Shown: positions 22,929 to 35,847, numbered from the stretch's first letter. The stretch is DNA of 64,000 bases from Cheiracanthium punctorium (GCA_038373885.1 JAWZYV010000771.1:930001-994000); one strand, 5' to 3'. Notes: a model not told the origin generated them from the letters alone. Translations and numbers: made by a program.

Positions 22929-24594
22929 TTTTACATTTTTGCGCAGAAATTTTCTTCGAGGTTGTGCCATATAATTTTACTATATATATTTTTTCATTTT
23001 TAGTGTTAGCATCTGTGTTTTCTTTTTATATACAAATTTCTTTTATGGGTATTTTTGGGGAGTGTGAAATACACTATTTTATGTTTAATGTTTGACCTGC
23101 CAAAAGGTGAACTTGCACATTCTTTTAGTTATGTGGAAACAAGTAACCACATATGATTTGTTCCTATTTTTATTGCATTCCTATTATACCAAAGATTTTT
23201 TTTGTTGCATATATGTATTGTATTTTACTGATTGTTATCTGTATATGGCCAAGGGGTCATGTGCAATGTGTGAAATACTTGGTTACACTAAGTAACCACC
23301 TCCTAATTGTGTCTACCTGAACAGCACAGAATTTTTTTTTGAGGTTTGATAAGTCATCATCAAACCCTCCTGTGTAGGAAATTTATGGTTGACAAATTTT
23401 GTGCGAGCAATCTCTCCTCTTCCTCTTATTGTAAATTTTAATTGCTGTAGATAGATTTGGCCAATTTATCTGCCTTTTGTACTTAGTTGGGTGTCCCAGT
23501 AACTTATAACCAGTGTCATATCTCTTATTTTACTCTTTTTTTAAAATTAAACATGTAGTTTAGACAATTTTAAATGGGACACTTGGGAATGGTTAGTGAC
23601 TTGTGGGTTTCTGCAGGCCTTCATGGTCACTTGGATTTCTTTCTGTGTTTGGTTCTGGATGACAGTTGGGTCCTGTTGGGCTGGTGTTTAGTCCGCTGTA
23701 CCCCCTTCATCCATTGCTGAGTGCAGGGGAATTCAGGGATCATTCCTCTGTGTAATTGGGTAATTAAGTTAAGTAACGGTCTAAAACCAATTAATGCAAT
23801 TTGTCTCTCCTTAATTAAATACTGTTTACTTTTAAAAATTTTTTTTCTCGCCTCTTCACTGCTTAAGTTAAATATGTCTCTTAAAAGTTGTTTCAAAATC
23901 ATAATTTTGCTGAGATTGTCTTGCCATGGTCAACACACTTCTGAAATTTTGGCTTGTTGTTTTGTCAAAATTCTGGTAATTTCTCATCTGCAATGTGGTG
24001 ATGTTGCTGTTTGAATTTCTGTGCTGTTTTACTTAAGATTGTGTCAAAAATTACTAATTACGTCCCATTACAGAATGTGTCATGTTATGGCTACTGATTC
24101 TTCGGATATTAAACATCTCAGTAAGCCAATTCAAAAATTGGTGTTCTGCGTCATCGTTATTTGGTGTTATGTACTTAAATGTTCTCGAGATCTTTGTGTA
24201 TGGTTAATATGTGTTTTATGTTAAATGTGCGGAATGTGCAAGTCATGTTGTTTTTGGCTGGGTCTTTAGGAAAATTTTTCTTACGTTCTTACTTTTATGT
24301 GTTGGGTGTGTCAAATTTTTGTTTGTGTGGTATTAATAGCCACGCTTAGGTTGTTTCCTCACCTATTGGTGGGATGTTAGAAATTTTTTTAGTGCGCGTC
24401 ATTTTGCCTTGATATTTTCTTCGCCACTGTGTTTGGTCCTGTGCATAGGTCAGTATAAGTGGTTATTTTATTTGTGTTTGGGTTTGTCTATACACTCACT
24501 GCACTTTTCTAGAGTAATGTATTGTTTACAAAAAAAAAAAAAAAAAATTTTTTTTGGGGTATTAAAAAAAAAAAAAATTTTTTTTTCTCCGAAC
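22929..24594 (+). other. Non-coding 3' internal region of the LTR retrotransposon
   Basis: This 1.7-kb stretch between pol and the 3' LTR is T-rich. It contains only short hydrophobic-looking frames (for example 22886-23095 and 23092-23295) with no signal-peptide, furin-site or envelope motif that I can support. I treat it as untranslated sequence, and an env gene as absent or unrecognisable. Confidence 0.7.
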
Positions 24595-24604
24595 GGGGAG
24601 GATA
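24595..24604 (+). other. Polypurine tract next to the 3' LTR
   Basis: The bases GGGGAGGATA abut the 3' LTR start (TGTGGTG at 24605). Plus-strand DNA synthesis in LTR retroelements is primed from a purine-rich tract at exactly this place. Confidence 0.7.
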
Positions 24605-26710
24605 TGTGGTGTTGTCACTATAATATCACTTTTCTTTGGTTAATAATTAATGTAATTTACCTCCACCCAGAACGTTTTAGTAATTTAAGATCTTTCTAGT
24701 TAAAAAATTTAAATACCCACTGTGTAATTTCTTACTTTTGGGGGGCTGTTAATTATTTATTTTGTTTTGGCAGTGTAAGGTTTTCCCTTTTGTTTACCTT
24801 TTTTTGTGATTAAATTTTCTCTTCACCGGCCGTTTTTTTGCCTTCAGGGTGTTTAAAATTAATGTTCACCTTTTAATTGCCGTTCTGTGGGTAATCAGCA
24901 CTTTGAAATATAGTGGCTATACTTCATATCTCCCTTTTCATTAAAGTTGTTTTGATGGGATTTTTTTTTATTTTAAATTAATTTTCGTAACTTCCCGTAA
25001 TCCTGCTTTTCCTTTTTTTTATTATTACTTTATTTCTCCGGTTAGGCATCTTCCTGTGAATTTTCAATAATTTTTTTCATCTTTTAAGTTTTGCTTACAA
25101 TTTCATGCTATTGCATCATTTTCTGTGCCTGTTGCATCAGATCTCAGAAAGGACGCTATCTTTCCCGCGCTTTTCCTCCGAAATTGTTCTAGAAGCTTCT
25201 TTTTCCCCCCTCTTGCGGTCCAGATCGGACTATCCCGGAATGACTTTAGGTGCACTCTCTGCTCTGATTGGCTGAGGGTAGCGGTTCCGGAGTGAGGAGG
25301 AGAGGCAAGCGCGCGATTTTTGAGCAGTTACGCTTGGAGATGCCGACGATGTAGGTGCGTCTTGTGGCTCTAGGAGCAAAAGTTCATGACTTGATAACCC
25401 CAAGCCTGGGTGACCAAGACTGACACCGATAATGTTGCCTTAAGCAACAAGTTTCTAAAAAAAAAAAAAAAAAGCTACGATGGATCCTGTATAATTATTA
25501 AATTTTTTTTTGGGTGAAAGAGCACCCCAACGCCAGCCCAGTCCTGCCTAATGCCACATCTGAAATGAAGATCTGCTAGATACAACCACCAGTATGCCCC
25601 GCCGATGGAGATGCTGAATTAGTGAGATTGCCTCCCACTTACCCCCGGAGCAGGAACTATCAGCAAGCCTAAATTTCGGAGCATGGATTTGCCGTTCCGG
25701 CACTTGTGCTGACGGTGCTTCTAGATGCCACCCTGATCCCAAGCCACCGATGGTTTCTGCGCGCCTGCAAATGGTGAGGTATCCATTTTCCACTTTTTAT
25801 TGCATTTCGGCAAGCATCCCGGCCGTCTTCTTCAACCACATGGGACTGTCGCTGGGGCGATCCACAGGAGTCAAAGATGAATGACAGACGCGGAGGAGAG
25901 CGGTGCTGACGTGGGCGTGCTACTGCGCCATTTTTTTTTCTCTCCCCTTTAATTTTTTTTTCTTAAATGTACCCCCCCTCTTTTCCTTTTACATGTGTTT
26001 AGGTGTCATTTTGTTTTTTTTTCTTTTGAGCCTATATTTTTTGTTTTGTTTAAATTTCTTTTGACCATCGGTCTTTCAAAAAAAAGATTATAAAATAGGG
26101 ATTGAATGTATTTTGTTGAAATGTACCATTCTGTAAAGCGTTAATTCCCATACAAGAGTAGCATCTAAGCTTAAATTTTGTAAATTGTGGATTTTAAGCA
26201 AAACATGATTTTCTACTGAATTTAAATTTTTGGTTTGCAACCATGGGTACCCAGGGGTTATACATTTTTATCTTTTACCAACATCTATGAGTGCTACCTG
26301 ATCTCTTTTGCAGCACTGGAGCAGGTGTTAATCTGATCAAAATCTTTAGTAATTGTTTTAATTAAGCTGTGTGTTGTGCCATAGAAATGTGTGTAAATTT
26401 TCACCTCTTGTTTCACGATTCATTGTTATTTGCTGCTGAGACTTGCTTAAATAGTTAAGGTATTCATTGTGCTGCATATTAAGTTTAAATATTTTTTTTT
26501 TTTACTTGATCTAATATGTTAATTAGTTAAATAAAATGTTTCAATCCCATCCTTTTGGTTCTCTTTACTTTGACAACGATCAACACTAAGGGCGGCAAGA
26601 GAAAAATCCTGGGTTATTGTCATCATTCATAACAACGCATTACTGATTTGTTATCCCTTTTTTTAGCTGTGAAATTTAATTGTGGTGTTCCAAATAGGAA
26701 CACCACCACA
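24605..26710 (+). repeat. 3' LTR (2106 bp)
   Basis: It matches the 5' LTR along its whole length. Differences I noticed are about ten substitutions (for example GTGCGA/GCGCGA near 16488/25310 and AATTGGTT/AATTAGTT near 17706/26521) and length changes in A and C runs. The minus-strand open frame is kept at 25548-25793. The end CACCACA is followed by the CTAG duplication. Confidence 0.96.
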
Positions 26711-26714
26711 CTAG

Positions 26715-29487
26715 GGTCATAAAAAGATATCAATACATTTATGACTATGGTCAGTGGTTGTTTGGGTCATGCCAACTGTAACAAAGTTTAGAGGTTTTGG
26801 GCAAAATATTATCAAATTGGGCACTCAAAATATGTTTCCAAAACTGAACTCAACTTGGTGATATTTTCTTTATTTTGTTAAAAATTGCCAATGTTATTAA
26901 AATACCATTCATATATATATATATCTCACTTTCAAATTAATAAATGCTAAAAATGAATCATAATCTGTCAAATGCATGTTAAATGGACATTATAAAAGTA
27001 CACATAAAACTTCAGCTCTACAGTAATCTTCTAAATTTTCAACACATATAAATTAGAACTTTAAAAAATGGCTAACAATCAGTGTCACAAGCATCACTGC
27101 CAGCTGATTAAAGGGGTACAAAGGGACTAAAATATGCTCCTTTTCCCATTTATTAACAATTTATTAACAAACAGTACTTTTAATTAAAAAGAATTATTTG
27201 ACTTACTCCTTGTGAGGGTACTATTTTCTTGTATGATATTTTAAGCAAACATATTTTACTGAAAAGCTTATCAGTGCATTAGCAGAACATTGGTGTTTAA
27301 GAAAACAGAATAAAAATACATTAAGAAAAATAGTATTTTTTAATGAAAAAATTTACCTTAATCTTTTGACTTTCGTCCTGTTCAGATGATCCCCCCCCCC
27401 CTCAATACAGTATTTTAAGCTAAAATAATCAAAATTTGAGATGTCCATGATAGAACAATAAATTATTGCTCAATATCAGTACAGTATATGATGGTCAAGC
27501 CATTTTAACTATGACTATATAACATTTCAATCAGTGGTTCTTTCTGGGATAAATACTTAATGGGAAAAAATTCTACGTTATGTAAACGCGCATGCAAAAA
27601 AGAAATAGCTAAGCCCTTTCGTTTTAATGTCTTTCTCTTTGAACAGAATTCGCTCTCTCTTTACTCTCTGAATGAAGCCAGCATGCAAAAATTGGTGGGC
27701 TTGCCAAATGAAGAAAAAAAAAAAAAAACTTCAATAAAGAACTCCTCTGTCAAACGAGACGACCCAGCACACAGTTGGCGAAATTACTGACTTACATGGA
27801 CAAAAACATTTGTTATGTAAAATACAATTTCTTGAACAAAAACTTATTGTTAATAAATTAAAAAGTTCATTTTATTAGTTCATAAAGCGACTTCAACCAT
27901 ACTATTTTCTAAACAAAAATTAAAATTTGGGTTGTGGGGAGGGGTTATCGTACTTCCTGGACACTCTCTTGGCTACTTTATTCAGGGATGAGATTGGCTA
28001 AAGAGCAAAAAAGCTGAAATCATACGAGAGCAAAAATTTGTACATGTGATATTTATATCTAATTAATGTGAAAGAAGTTTTAAAAGAAGAAAAACATTGG
28101 AACATGCTAAAAGATAAAAATATCACACTGTTAACTAATAACTACAATCAGGAATTCACAGAAAAAACATAATTTTCAGAGAAAAAATCCAAAAATGTGT
28201 TTTCCTCTTCATTCACAAAAAGCTGAAATCAGCTAAAAAGCTGAAGAATCTCATCCCTGATTATTGCAGCTGGTCACTTTGGTTTTTAGTTTATAGACTT
28301 GTTCATATGATATTACAGAGCTTTTTGATAGGCTAAAATAATCAACAGACTTTTCACTATTTCTCATAAATGAGATATTTATTAGGAAACACTGACCACA
28401 CCTATTAGAATGCTTAATCTACTGAAAGGGAAAGTGTTAGAGCAGACTTTTTTCAAGATCAAGTATAAAATGGACTATGTGAAAAAAACATTGATGTTAA
28501 ACAAACTTTCACATCTCGAACCCCACAACTTTTGGCAATGAAACGAGCCTTGTAGAATGTTCTATTTACTGTTTGAAAAAATGTTGATACTTAGGACTTT
28601 TTCAACATAAACATAGCTGTCAACAGGTATGAAATATAACTGACCACTTTGAGATGCATATTTTTTGTACATGAATAACAAAAATTGTTTTCTTTGGTAA
28701 TTGGACATCGGAATGTCCAACACGGATTGTAAAATTGTAGGTATAAGCTTGATATGAATGAGTTGCCTGATCCGGTACCATGTGGAAGAGGCAAATTTTT
28801 AAGGCAGTCGAATGATAAAATGATTAAAAAGTAAAATTATGTTTAAAAAAATAAATAAAAGATGGTAAAAAATTGACTTAATCACAGTAAAATACACAAA
28901 AAATAGGGAAAATATTGATACAATGCTATTAATAATGAAAAGAACAATGTAGAAAAAAAGCCTGAAATTTAATGAGTTTTGATGCTGGTCGAATGAAATG
29001 GGTATAACGAATTATGCAGCAGTAAGCAAGATGGATTTACAGAATTTTGTGGGAGTATAGGATTTTTGGAGCTCCATTTCAATGGTTTAGAATTTTTTTA
29101 CAGCATTTTTCTAAACTGGAATGCACAAAGGTTAATGTAAAATGGCGTTAAAATCTCGATTTTGAATTTAATGTGTTTTGCATTCGGGCGACTCATATAT
29201 TTCCCAAGTTCCGTTTAAAAAGAAATATCAATACTAATAAAGTTATATTAAGAATAAAATTATGGGACCAAGAAGTAGAAAAATTTCCATATATGACAGG
29301 ATTCTGGCAAATAAAAAGTCTATGTAAGTCATACTTTTATCTTACCTTTGCATCAAGACAAATTCTAAACCTTTAAATTCAGTTCCATACAATGAGATAA
29401 GCCAAGGGATTTCAACAATCCCTCTATGTTTTTTTCTGTAGTTTTAACACAGAGATGAAAATTCTTTACTCCATGAGCACTTTAATA
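26715..29487. other. 3' flank of the channel gene; no other gene recognised
   Basis: The part nearest 29487 should contain the minus-strand 3' untranslated region of the calcium channel gene. I could not identify a convincing AATAAA on that strand in the first 300 bases. One MITE-like element lies at 27983-28259. The open frame at 27560-27790 (plus) has no motif. Confidence 0.5.
27983..28259. mobile_element. MITE with CAGGGATGAGATT terminal repeats
   Basis: It starts CAGGGATGAGATTGGC and ends GAATCTCATCCCTG, so the outer 13 bp are inverted repeats. The inner part has repeated AGCTGAAATC blocks. CAG..CTG ends point to hAT, but the flanks ACTTTATT and ATTATTGC are not a clean 8-bp duplication. 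Confidence 0.65.
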
Positions 29488-29868
29488 CTATAAATTTGTA
29501 TCTTCTGTACCATGAAGTTGTTTTTTATTCACAGTTGATTCTGTTTGTTCGAGATTAATTGAAATGTTTTTCAAGGATGATCGACTGTTTCCATTTTCTA
29601 GTGAAAGACCTTCTGTCACAAGATCATGGGATTCTGGACTAAGGCATTCACTATCGGCAAGGGAAACTGCCACAGTGTCCACTGTATCAGGTGAATTTGT
29701 ATCGAGGCACAAGTGAGGCATACTTTGTCTACGTTCAAGCTGCAAGATCTGATGAGCAGCTAAGTCCATTTCTTCCTGCGTTAAATTGATTGCTTCAGCT
29801 AGTTCCCGCTGAGTTGTTCGCACCAAATCAGGATCACAGTATTTACCTAGCCCTTGCTCTAACAGTAC
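29488..29868 (-). CDS. Ca-alpha1D: Cav1 calcium channel alpha-1 subunit, last coding exon
   Basis: This exon encodes the last 126 residues and the stop of an L-type voltage-gated calcium channel, which admits Ca2+ across the plasma membrane on depolarisation. Its first residues, [16 protein letters not shown], then [17 protein letters not shown], align with the conserved distal tail of Cav1 channels (remembered pattern VL..EGLG....DP.F......ELADAC..T.EEME.AA). The rest is Ser/Thr-rich and not recognisable. The acceptor on the minus strand reads TATATGCAG before GTACTG. The exon begins at a codon boundary, matching the exon at 33595-33704, which ends at one. An upstream in-frame ATG at about 29872 is intronic. 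Confidence 0.88.
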   Translation of the reverse strand, partial: VLLEQGLGKYCDPDLVRTTQRELAEAINLTQEEMDLAAHQILQLERRQSMPHLCLDTNSPDTVDTVAVSLADSECLSPESHDLVTEGLSLENGNSRSSLKNISINLEQTESTVNKKQLHGTEDTNL

Positions 29869-29880
29869 CTGCATATATTA

Positions 29881-29919
<39 letters not shown>

Positions 29920-30412
29920 CATACACATACATAAATAGTATTGAGCCAATAGTTTGAAAGATATTGCTAAAAATCCTTATTAACACCATTGTACCACTTT
30001 GCACTCTTTTCCTCCATATAAATTTTTTTTATATTCTAAGAATTCACTAGTTTTTTTTTTTTTTTTTTTTTTTGCTTATGTTTGTTGTCAACATGGATCA
30101 ATATTTAAGAATAGGAATAATCTGTGTGGCTAAAGCTCTTAAAAACATTTTAAAAATTCGATACCCGAGGGCTGGAAGGAAGCTAACACAAGCATGCATA
30201 GTGTCTCTGAATGATCTGCCACTGATACAGTTAAGTAATGGGCTTCATGAAAGTGACATAACAGATGCAAAAGAAATTTGCTAGAACTGCATGAAAATCT
30301 GCAGCATTTCAAAACACCAGTGACTTAATGTTCTATTTGTTTTATATTTATGTATTTTCATTTTCAAAGTCTAAAAACTGTAGAAATCAGTTCATTTAAT
30401 CATAAAAATAAC

Positions 30413-30915
30413 TAGGGGAGGGGAGGGTGGGCCACAATGAGACAGTGCAATTTCATAAACAACTGCTTTACTGACAAATATTGCCTTTTACCTGTGATAA
30501 GTAGAAGTTAAATGCTACTCAGAATTCCACGTTGCAAATTTCTGCTAGCTCATGTACTGCATAAACTGAAATTTTTGGTTGTATTTACTCACAAAGTTAC
30601 TTTTAGAGAAGTTTTCATTTACTGTCATCTTGTTTCATTTGAATAATAGCGGTAAGTGTTGTGCATTTTATTAAAGATCATTAATATAGCTCTTTATTAT
30701 AACCTATAATTTTGTTAAATTATATATTTTTTTAAACTTAAGAACATTTTTACTATTTTGTTCTTTTGGACCACAATGAGTTTGTGGTTAAGATTAATAA
30801 TTAATAGATTCTTTGGAGACCAGGTAAGTGGAATTCAGTCAAAAAATAGATTTTTACTTTTTCTATTGCATTAAATTCCCTAAAGTTTTATCTTTCCAAT
30901 GATATATTGCTTTTG

Positions 30916-30947
<32 letters not shown>

Positions 30948-31301
30948 CAGAAGAATTATAATTTTTTAAAATTTTACTTTACTAAATTCATACTGACTGC
31001 TAGTATTTTTAAAAAACAATTTCATGTAAGCTAAATACAAAATTTTAAGATTCTTTTAATTGTCTCGTCTTAGCGAATAAAATGTCTCATAGAAGCCCAC
31101 ACCTGTGCCACAATGAAACATTATCTTTTTTAGAAGTCTGTTATATTTTGTGTGATGTTATATTGTGTGTCTTTATCTGTTATGTGTCTTTGTCTATTAT
31201 GTGTCTTTATCTGTTATATTTTGTGTGATGTACTCTTCGATAAAATAATTATGAAATGTTTTAAGTGATTTTTGTCTTATTGTGGCCCATCCTCCCCTAC
31301 C
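30413..31301. mobile_element. MITE with GGGGAGG..GGGCCACAATGAGACA ends (about 0.9 kb)
   Basis: The left end reads TAGGGGAGGGGAGGGTGGG then CCACAATGAGACA. The right end, reverse-complemented, reads GTAGGGGAGGATGGG then CCACAATAAGACA. The roughly 30-bp inverted repeats are imperfect. No transposase frame lies between them. I recognise this G-rich terminus as a common arthropod MITE type but cannot assign a superfamily. Confidence 0.75.
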
Positions 31302-32941
31302 TTAAAATCCTACAAGTTTAAAATTTCGTGCGGAAGCACCTCTCTTATGCTTTGCCTGTTCTGCCTTCTCACCATCTCCGATGCTTCATTCTCGTTTAAG
31401 AACCGTGTGCTATGTCATCATTAACAGTTTCATGGCTTGAAATTATTTCTAGTGCCCCGTGATAAATTTGTAGCTTTTATTTTGATAATTCACTATCTCT
31501 CTCTTTTTTTAAATCAATTGTTATGTTTTCCTTATGAGCAATACAAGAAAGATAGTACTGTGCTTAATTTTCTAAATTTTAAATCTGTAGTGCTTTTTTT
31601 CCATTCTTTAATTTTCCTTTTGGTTACACCGCTGTAACACTAAGTTTTATTTGTTTCATTAAGTTTTATGTTTATTTTATAAATACTTGCAGTTTCTTCT
31701 TAAAGTTGAGTGATAAAAATTTCAGATATTTCTTTCAAACTGAGTGTTTTTCAAAAAATTAATTCACAAAACTGATATAGGAAATTTAGCTCACACTCAT
31801 GACTATCACAAGTTATCTCCTCTTCAGCAGTGAATGTGTTTATAGATTATCCATATCATCAGTTTCAATTATAGCAAAATATTTTCTACATAATGTCATC
31901 AGGTTTTTACTGTTGTGTTGAATTCTCTTTTTATTGTTTTTTCTATAAATTTCATTTTCCAATCCGTGATTATGCCCGATATCTCTTTCCCTATAAGTAT
32001 TCCTTATTTTCGATGGTAAAATTCTTCATTGAATCGGAAGTATGAGTTTGATAATACTAAGCTATTTGCACTAATTAAGAGTGTCGGCTATTACTTTATG
32101 ATCATGGATTTCTTTAATGCTTATTACTTTTTTATATGTATAACATCGGTTGAAGGGTAAAGGATCATTACATTAAAATTAGTTCAGTTTTATTTAATTG
32201 TTGGATTGCTATGGATTCTGTTACTATGGAAATTGTAGCAATGTTAAAGATGGAATATAGAATTAAATATTTATTTTAAGTGGAGAAAAATTAAATGTAG
32301 TGCAATTTTCATTGATACAAATAAGAATAATTTTTCTGCAAGATGGCTTTTTGCATTCATATATCATAAAATACAGGTGCAATATGCAATTGAGCTAGAC
32401 CTCTGCGTTTATCAGGGTTTGACATAAAAATTACATCATGGACAAAAATAATACAAGTAATAAACTTATTTTTCCCAAGTTTAATAAATGGCATTGAATA
32501 CGAACTTAATCTGTGAAGTTTGTGACTTTTATCACTACAGTTAGCTTGTAATATCTATTTGAAATTAACATGATTAGTAACTGTAATATATACATATATT
32601 CAGCCAAAGAGCCTAGTACCAAATATTCATCACATCCTAAATTCCTATAAGTATTACATCAAATATGCATACAAATCTAATTTAGTGTTTTACATTTTTT
32701 TTTTAATGGAATGATCCATAAAAGTAGCTATGTATACTTCAACAGTTACAAAGACTTAAAAAATTACAAATGCACTCTAATAAATATAAGCAAGAAAACT
32801 AAATATGGCTAAGACAAATCTTATTTCAACTACTCATAATTTTAATCATAGGCTATGGAAATAGGATAAGACAAGAAATTTTTTTTAAATAAATGTAATT
32901 AATAGAACACCAATTTTTTTACAACCATGTATGCCTCTTAC

Positions 32942-33124
32942 CAGTGGCGAAGCCAGAAATTTTTCATGGGGGGGTGGTGGCGGGGGGTTATGACTACTGC
33001 ACTCACATATATGTATACGTGTGTGTGATAAGGGAGTGAAGAATACACATTTTGTATGGCAAAAAATTCCTCATGTGGGGGGAGGGGTTGTGACCCCTAT
33101 CCCCCCCCCTTCGCTACGCCTCTG
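32942..33124. mobile_element. hAT MITE (183 bp)
   Basis: It starts CAGTGGCGAAGCC and ends GCTACGCCTCTG, imperfect inverted repeats with CAG..CTG ends. The flanks CCTCTTAC (32934-32941) and CCTCATAC (33125-33132) are an 8-bp target duplication with one mismatch. The interior is G-rich (GGGGGGGTGG), as in other short hAT MITEs of this window. Confidence 0.87.
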
Positions 33125-33594
33125 CCTCATACACACCATAGCCCAAAAGGATAGAAGCAAAATGCTCAAAATGATATATAATTTAATTTTATCTTTTTGA
33201 AGACAGGCGGTAGATTTTTCAACCAAGACACAAAACATTTTAAAGGATGGGCAATATGGTTTATATTTCCACCAAAAGGAATTCTTTCCTTCTCTGTTAC
33301 TGTTCACCAGTACCAAAATGTGAGGGAGAGATGTCAACACCCATCCATCATTCCAGTTGCAACCCAATTTCTAGAAAAGGGAAATACACATGTAAACAGA
33401 AACTCCTAAGAAGTTAGTTTTACAACAAAGTAAAATAAACTTCTTGAACAAGAGGAGTAATCTGTCAATTATTGTTGTATAAAGAGCAGTTTCATCTGAA
33501 GAATCAATGAAAGGGGGAAAGCATACTCAAGATATTCTATCGTTTTAAAGCAATAAGGTCAAAATCTTCCCACCATCTAAAGGTTAAGTAATAC

Positions 33595-33704
33595 CTTTTC
33601 TATGAGACTCTCGGCACTTCCTAGGACATCTGGATTTGTTATGTCCCCAGACTTAGACTTTATAGGAGAATCACTACTCCATCCCAATGAAGTATCATGT
33701 GAAC
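33595..33704 (-). CDS. Ca-alpha1D: Cav1 calcium channel alpha-1 subunit, penultimate exon
   Basis: This 110-bp exon is two partial-codon bases plus 36 codons. Its peptide ends NPDVLGSAESLIEK, immediately followed in the next exon by [10 protein letters not shown]. Together they give the Cav1 tail signature (S..SLVEAVL.SEGLG). The acceptor on the minus strand is TTTTTTCAG before GTTCACATG, and the donor is AAAAG|GTATT. The two leading bases GT complete a glycine codon with the single G ending the exon at 49325-49722. The match of small size, both phases and motif makes chance unlikely. Confidence 0.88.
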
Positions 33705-33933
33705 CTGAAAAAAATGAATACTCTATAAATAGAATACTTTTTCAATAAAAAGATTTACAACTTATCAACACTAATTAACTTTTGAAATATAAAATATACT
33801 AGCTGCCTCTGGCAACCAATTGGTTCGCCATCTTAATAAATCTTATTCGGAGAGAATCCTGTTCCTCACCGGCTTCCTTGGCACTGAAATCTCTCAGATT
33901 CCGAATGGAATTTAAAATTAAGATGGTTACAAA

Positions 33934-34054
33934 CAGGAGCGGCCCTAGGATAAGTGGCGCCCCCTTTTATGCTCTGTTCAATTTTTGAGTTCAAAATGAT
34001 GCAACTTCGAACTCGGTGCCCAGATGCGATGCTTACCATGTCAGGCTGCACATG
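33934..34054. mobile_element. Very short hAT-like MITE (121 bp)
   Basis: It is flanked by an exact 8-bp repeat GTTACAAA (33926-33933 and 34055-34062). The ends CAGGAGCGGCCCTAG and the reverse complement of the right end, CATGTGCAGCCTGAC, match at about 10 of 15 positions. The left end resembles the CAG.GCCG..CCTAG termini of hAT elements. The right end may have decayed. Confidence 0.65.
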
Positions 34055-35263
34055 GTTACAAAAATAAGATGGTTTAATAATAAAAACCTACAAGAAGGTA
34101 GAAATTATTTTTTTCCCATATTAATTCTGAAGAGCTTCTGGATATATTGAAGTTTATCAAAAAATGGAAAGGGAAAAAAAAGTAAGAAAATCTGAAACAC
34201 TTTCAGATTTTTAATACGCACTTAAGTGCAATATATTAAAAACATATTATAATCCATGGATCTTCACTATTTTCTTTCCTTATTCCATTAAGTTGGAAAG
34301 TATTGTCATTATTCATGAGTGTGATTAAACAAAATTTAAATTGATATTTCTAACATCCTTTTTCTGGATGTAATACATTAGAAATAGATGGGAAAAGCTG
34401 CACAGAAAAATGCACAATTTGAACTGAATGAAAGTTTCAAAAAGTTATTCAGGTGCATTCATAATCCAAGTAGTAGACAATAAAATGATGATAAATTTGT
34501 GTTAAGCATTAGAATCACATTTTCTCATAATCCCATATCAATCATTTTATTTTTTGCCAAATAAAAAAGTTGCACATTTTAGTCTCGGAAAATTTCAAAA
34601 TCCTATTTTTCTTTTGAGTATAAAACATTTCATTCCTGCTCTGATTTCATATGTACATGATATTTTGATTAAAAATTAACCTTACAAATAATCTAAAAAA
34701 AAAAAAAAAATGTTATTCTTTTATTTTTACTTCAAGAGTTTGAATCATTTAATAAACTTGCCAAATATGGCAACCTAGATATGCTTAATTCTCACTTTTT
34801 CCACTTTGTGGTTACAATTGCAAAATGGCAGAGAACAAAAATTAGCCTTTTGCGACATGTTTTTTATCAATATCTCCTAAAATAATTCGAATTTTTTAAA
34901 AAATTGCTTCGAGGTATATTGGGACCCGTCCTGGAGAATTTCCATACAAAATTTGGCATGTCTAGGATCACCCATCCATGAGCTATGCAAGACACAGACA
35001 ATTTAATTAACTAACTAACTTTTTACAGTTCGTTTCATATAGATAGATTGTCATTTTGACAGTCAGACACTTAGATTTACATTCTCACTTTAGAGTCTGA
35101 AAAGTATTTTATAAAATACATGTTTTAGGAAGCATGTAACTTTTCTTTATTGTTCTGGTACATAGTTGCATAAAATTATGTACATAATTTCTTTTTAAGT
35201 CAAAGCCATTATGGAAGTAAATCAGTAAATATGTGGTTAATCATCATAGGGAAGTACCTTTTT

Positions 35264-35847
35264 ACTTTCCGAACACGTGCCATGTAAGGAAAGTATTGTA
35301 ATCATGAAAAAATTCAACTTCAAGATTTTGGTGTATTTATATGTTTTGAGGTCTTCTTAATTCATTTATGCTATTTTTGTGTATGTGAATGTGAGTGAAC
35401 ACGATATCTCTTAAACATGGCATTCGATTGAGCTCAAATTGGGTGTGCATGTTATAAACCACCGTCGCAAGACTGGTATTGATTTTGGTGTGTATAGGAC
35501 TTATAATTTTTCTAGAGGGCTACGACAAAGATTTCTTTTACATTATGGCCTATGGGGGGAAATTCTTGAAAGTGTGCTAGTGTTTAAATGGTACATTTGA
35601 TTGAACTCAAATTGGGTATATATATTATAAACAACCATCGTAAGACCGGTATCGATTTTGATGTGTATAGGACTTATAGGGTTTCAACAGGGCTACGACA
35701 AAGATTTCTTGGCATAAGGGGAGAAATTCTTGAAAGTGCGACGGTGCATTCAATTGAGCTTCGATTTGGTAATATGTTTGAATTATTCATCGATTAGAAT
35801 TTATTTAAATGCTTGGTAATGAACTTAATCGTAAGTGTTCGGAAAGT
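35264..35847. mobile_element. Terminal-repeat element with internal ~176-bp tandem repeat
   Basis: Perfect 13-bp inverted ends, ACTTTCCGAACAC (35264-35276) and GTGTTCGGAAAGT (35835-35847), bound 584 bp. Inside, a block starting near 35422 (TTCGATTGAGCTCAAATT) recurs near 35598 (TTTGATTGAACTCAAATT), with shared downstream text such as GGACTTATA and GGGCTACGACAAAGATTTCTT. No open frame with a motif and no clear target duplication were seen. Confidence 0.7.

Larger units (their letters stand above)
15781..26710 (+). mobile_element. Ty3/gypsy-type LTR retrotransposon, 10.9 kb, nearly intact
   Basis: Two LTRs of about 2.1 kb flank gag, then pol in the order protease, reverse transcriptase, RNase H, integrase, which is the Ty3/gypsy order. 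A 4-bp target duplication CTAG lies at 15777-15780 and 26711-26714. The LTRs begin TGTGGTG and end CACCACA. By eye I count only about ten substitutions between the LTRs, plus homopolymer length changes, so insertion looks recent. Pol has no internal stop. No envelope-like gene is recognised in the 1.7 kb between pol and the 3' LTR. It lies 2.8 kb beyond the channel gene's stop codon, opposite in orientation to that gene. Confidence 0.97.
29869..33594 (-). other. Intron of the Cav1 gene (3.7 kb)
   Basis: It is bounded by the donor AAG|GTATT (at 33594, minus) and the acceptor TGCAG (at 29869-29873). It contains two MITEs (30413-31301 and 32942-33124), a TA microsatellite near 29884-29914, and homopolymers at 30050-30074 and 30920-30947. 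The plus-strand frame at 30072-30284 shows no motif. Confidence 0.8.

Noticed and set aside
22886..24224. Possible envelope gene in the LTR retrotransposon
   Set aside because: Only short, unlinked hydrophobic frames occur; there is no signal peptide, cleavage site or fusion-like segment in a continuous frame.
27560..27790. 76-codon open frame as a host gene
   Set aside because: It has no motif, no splice context and a poly-A-driven Lys run.
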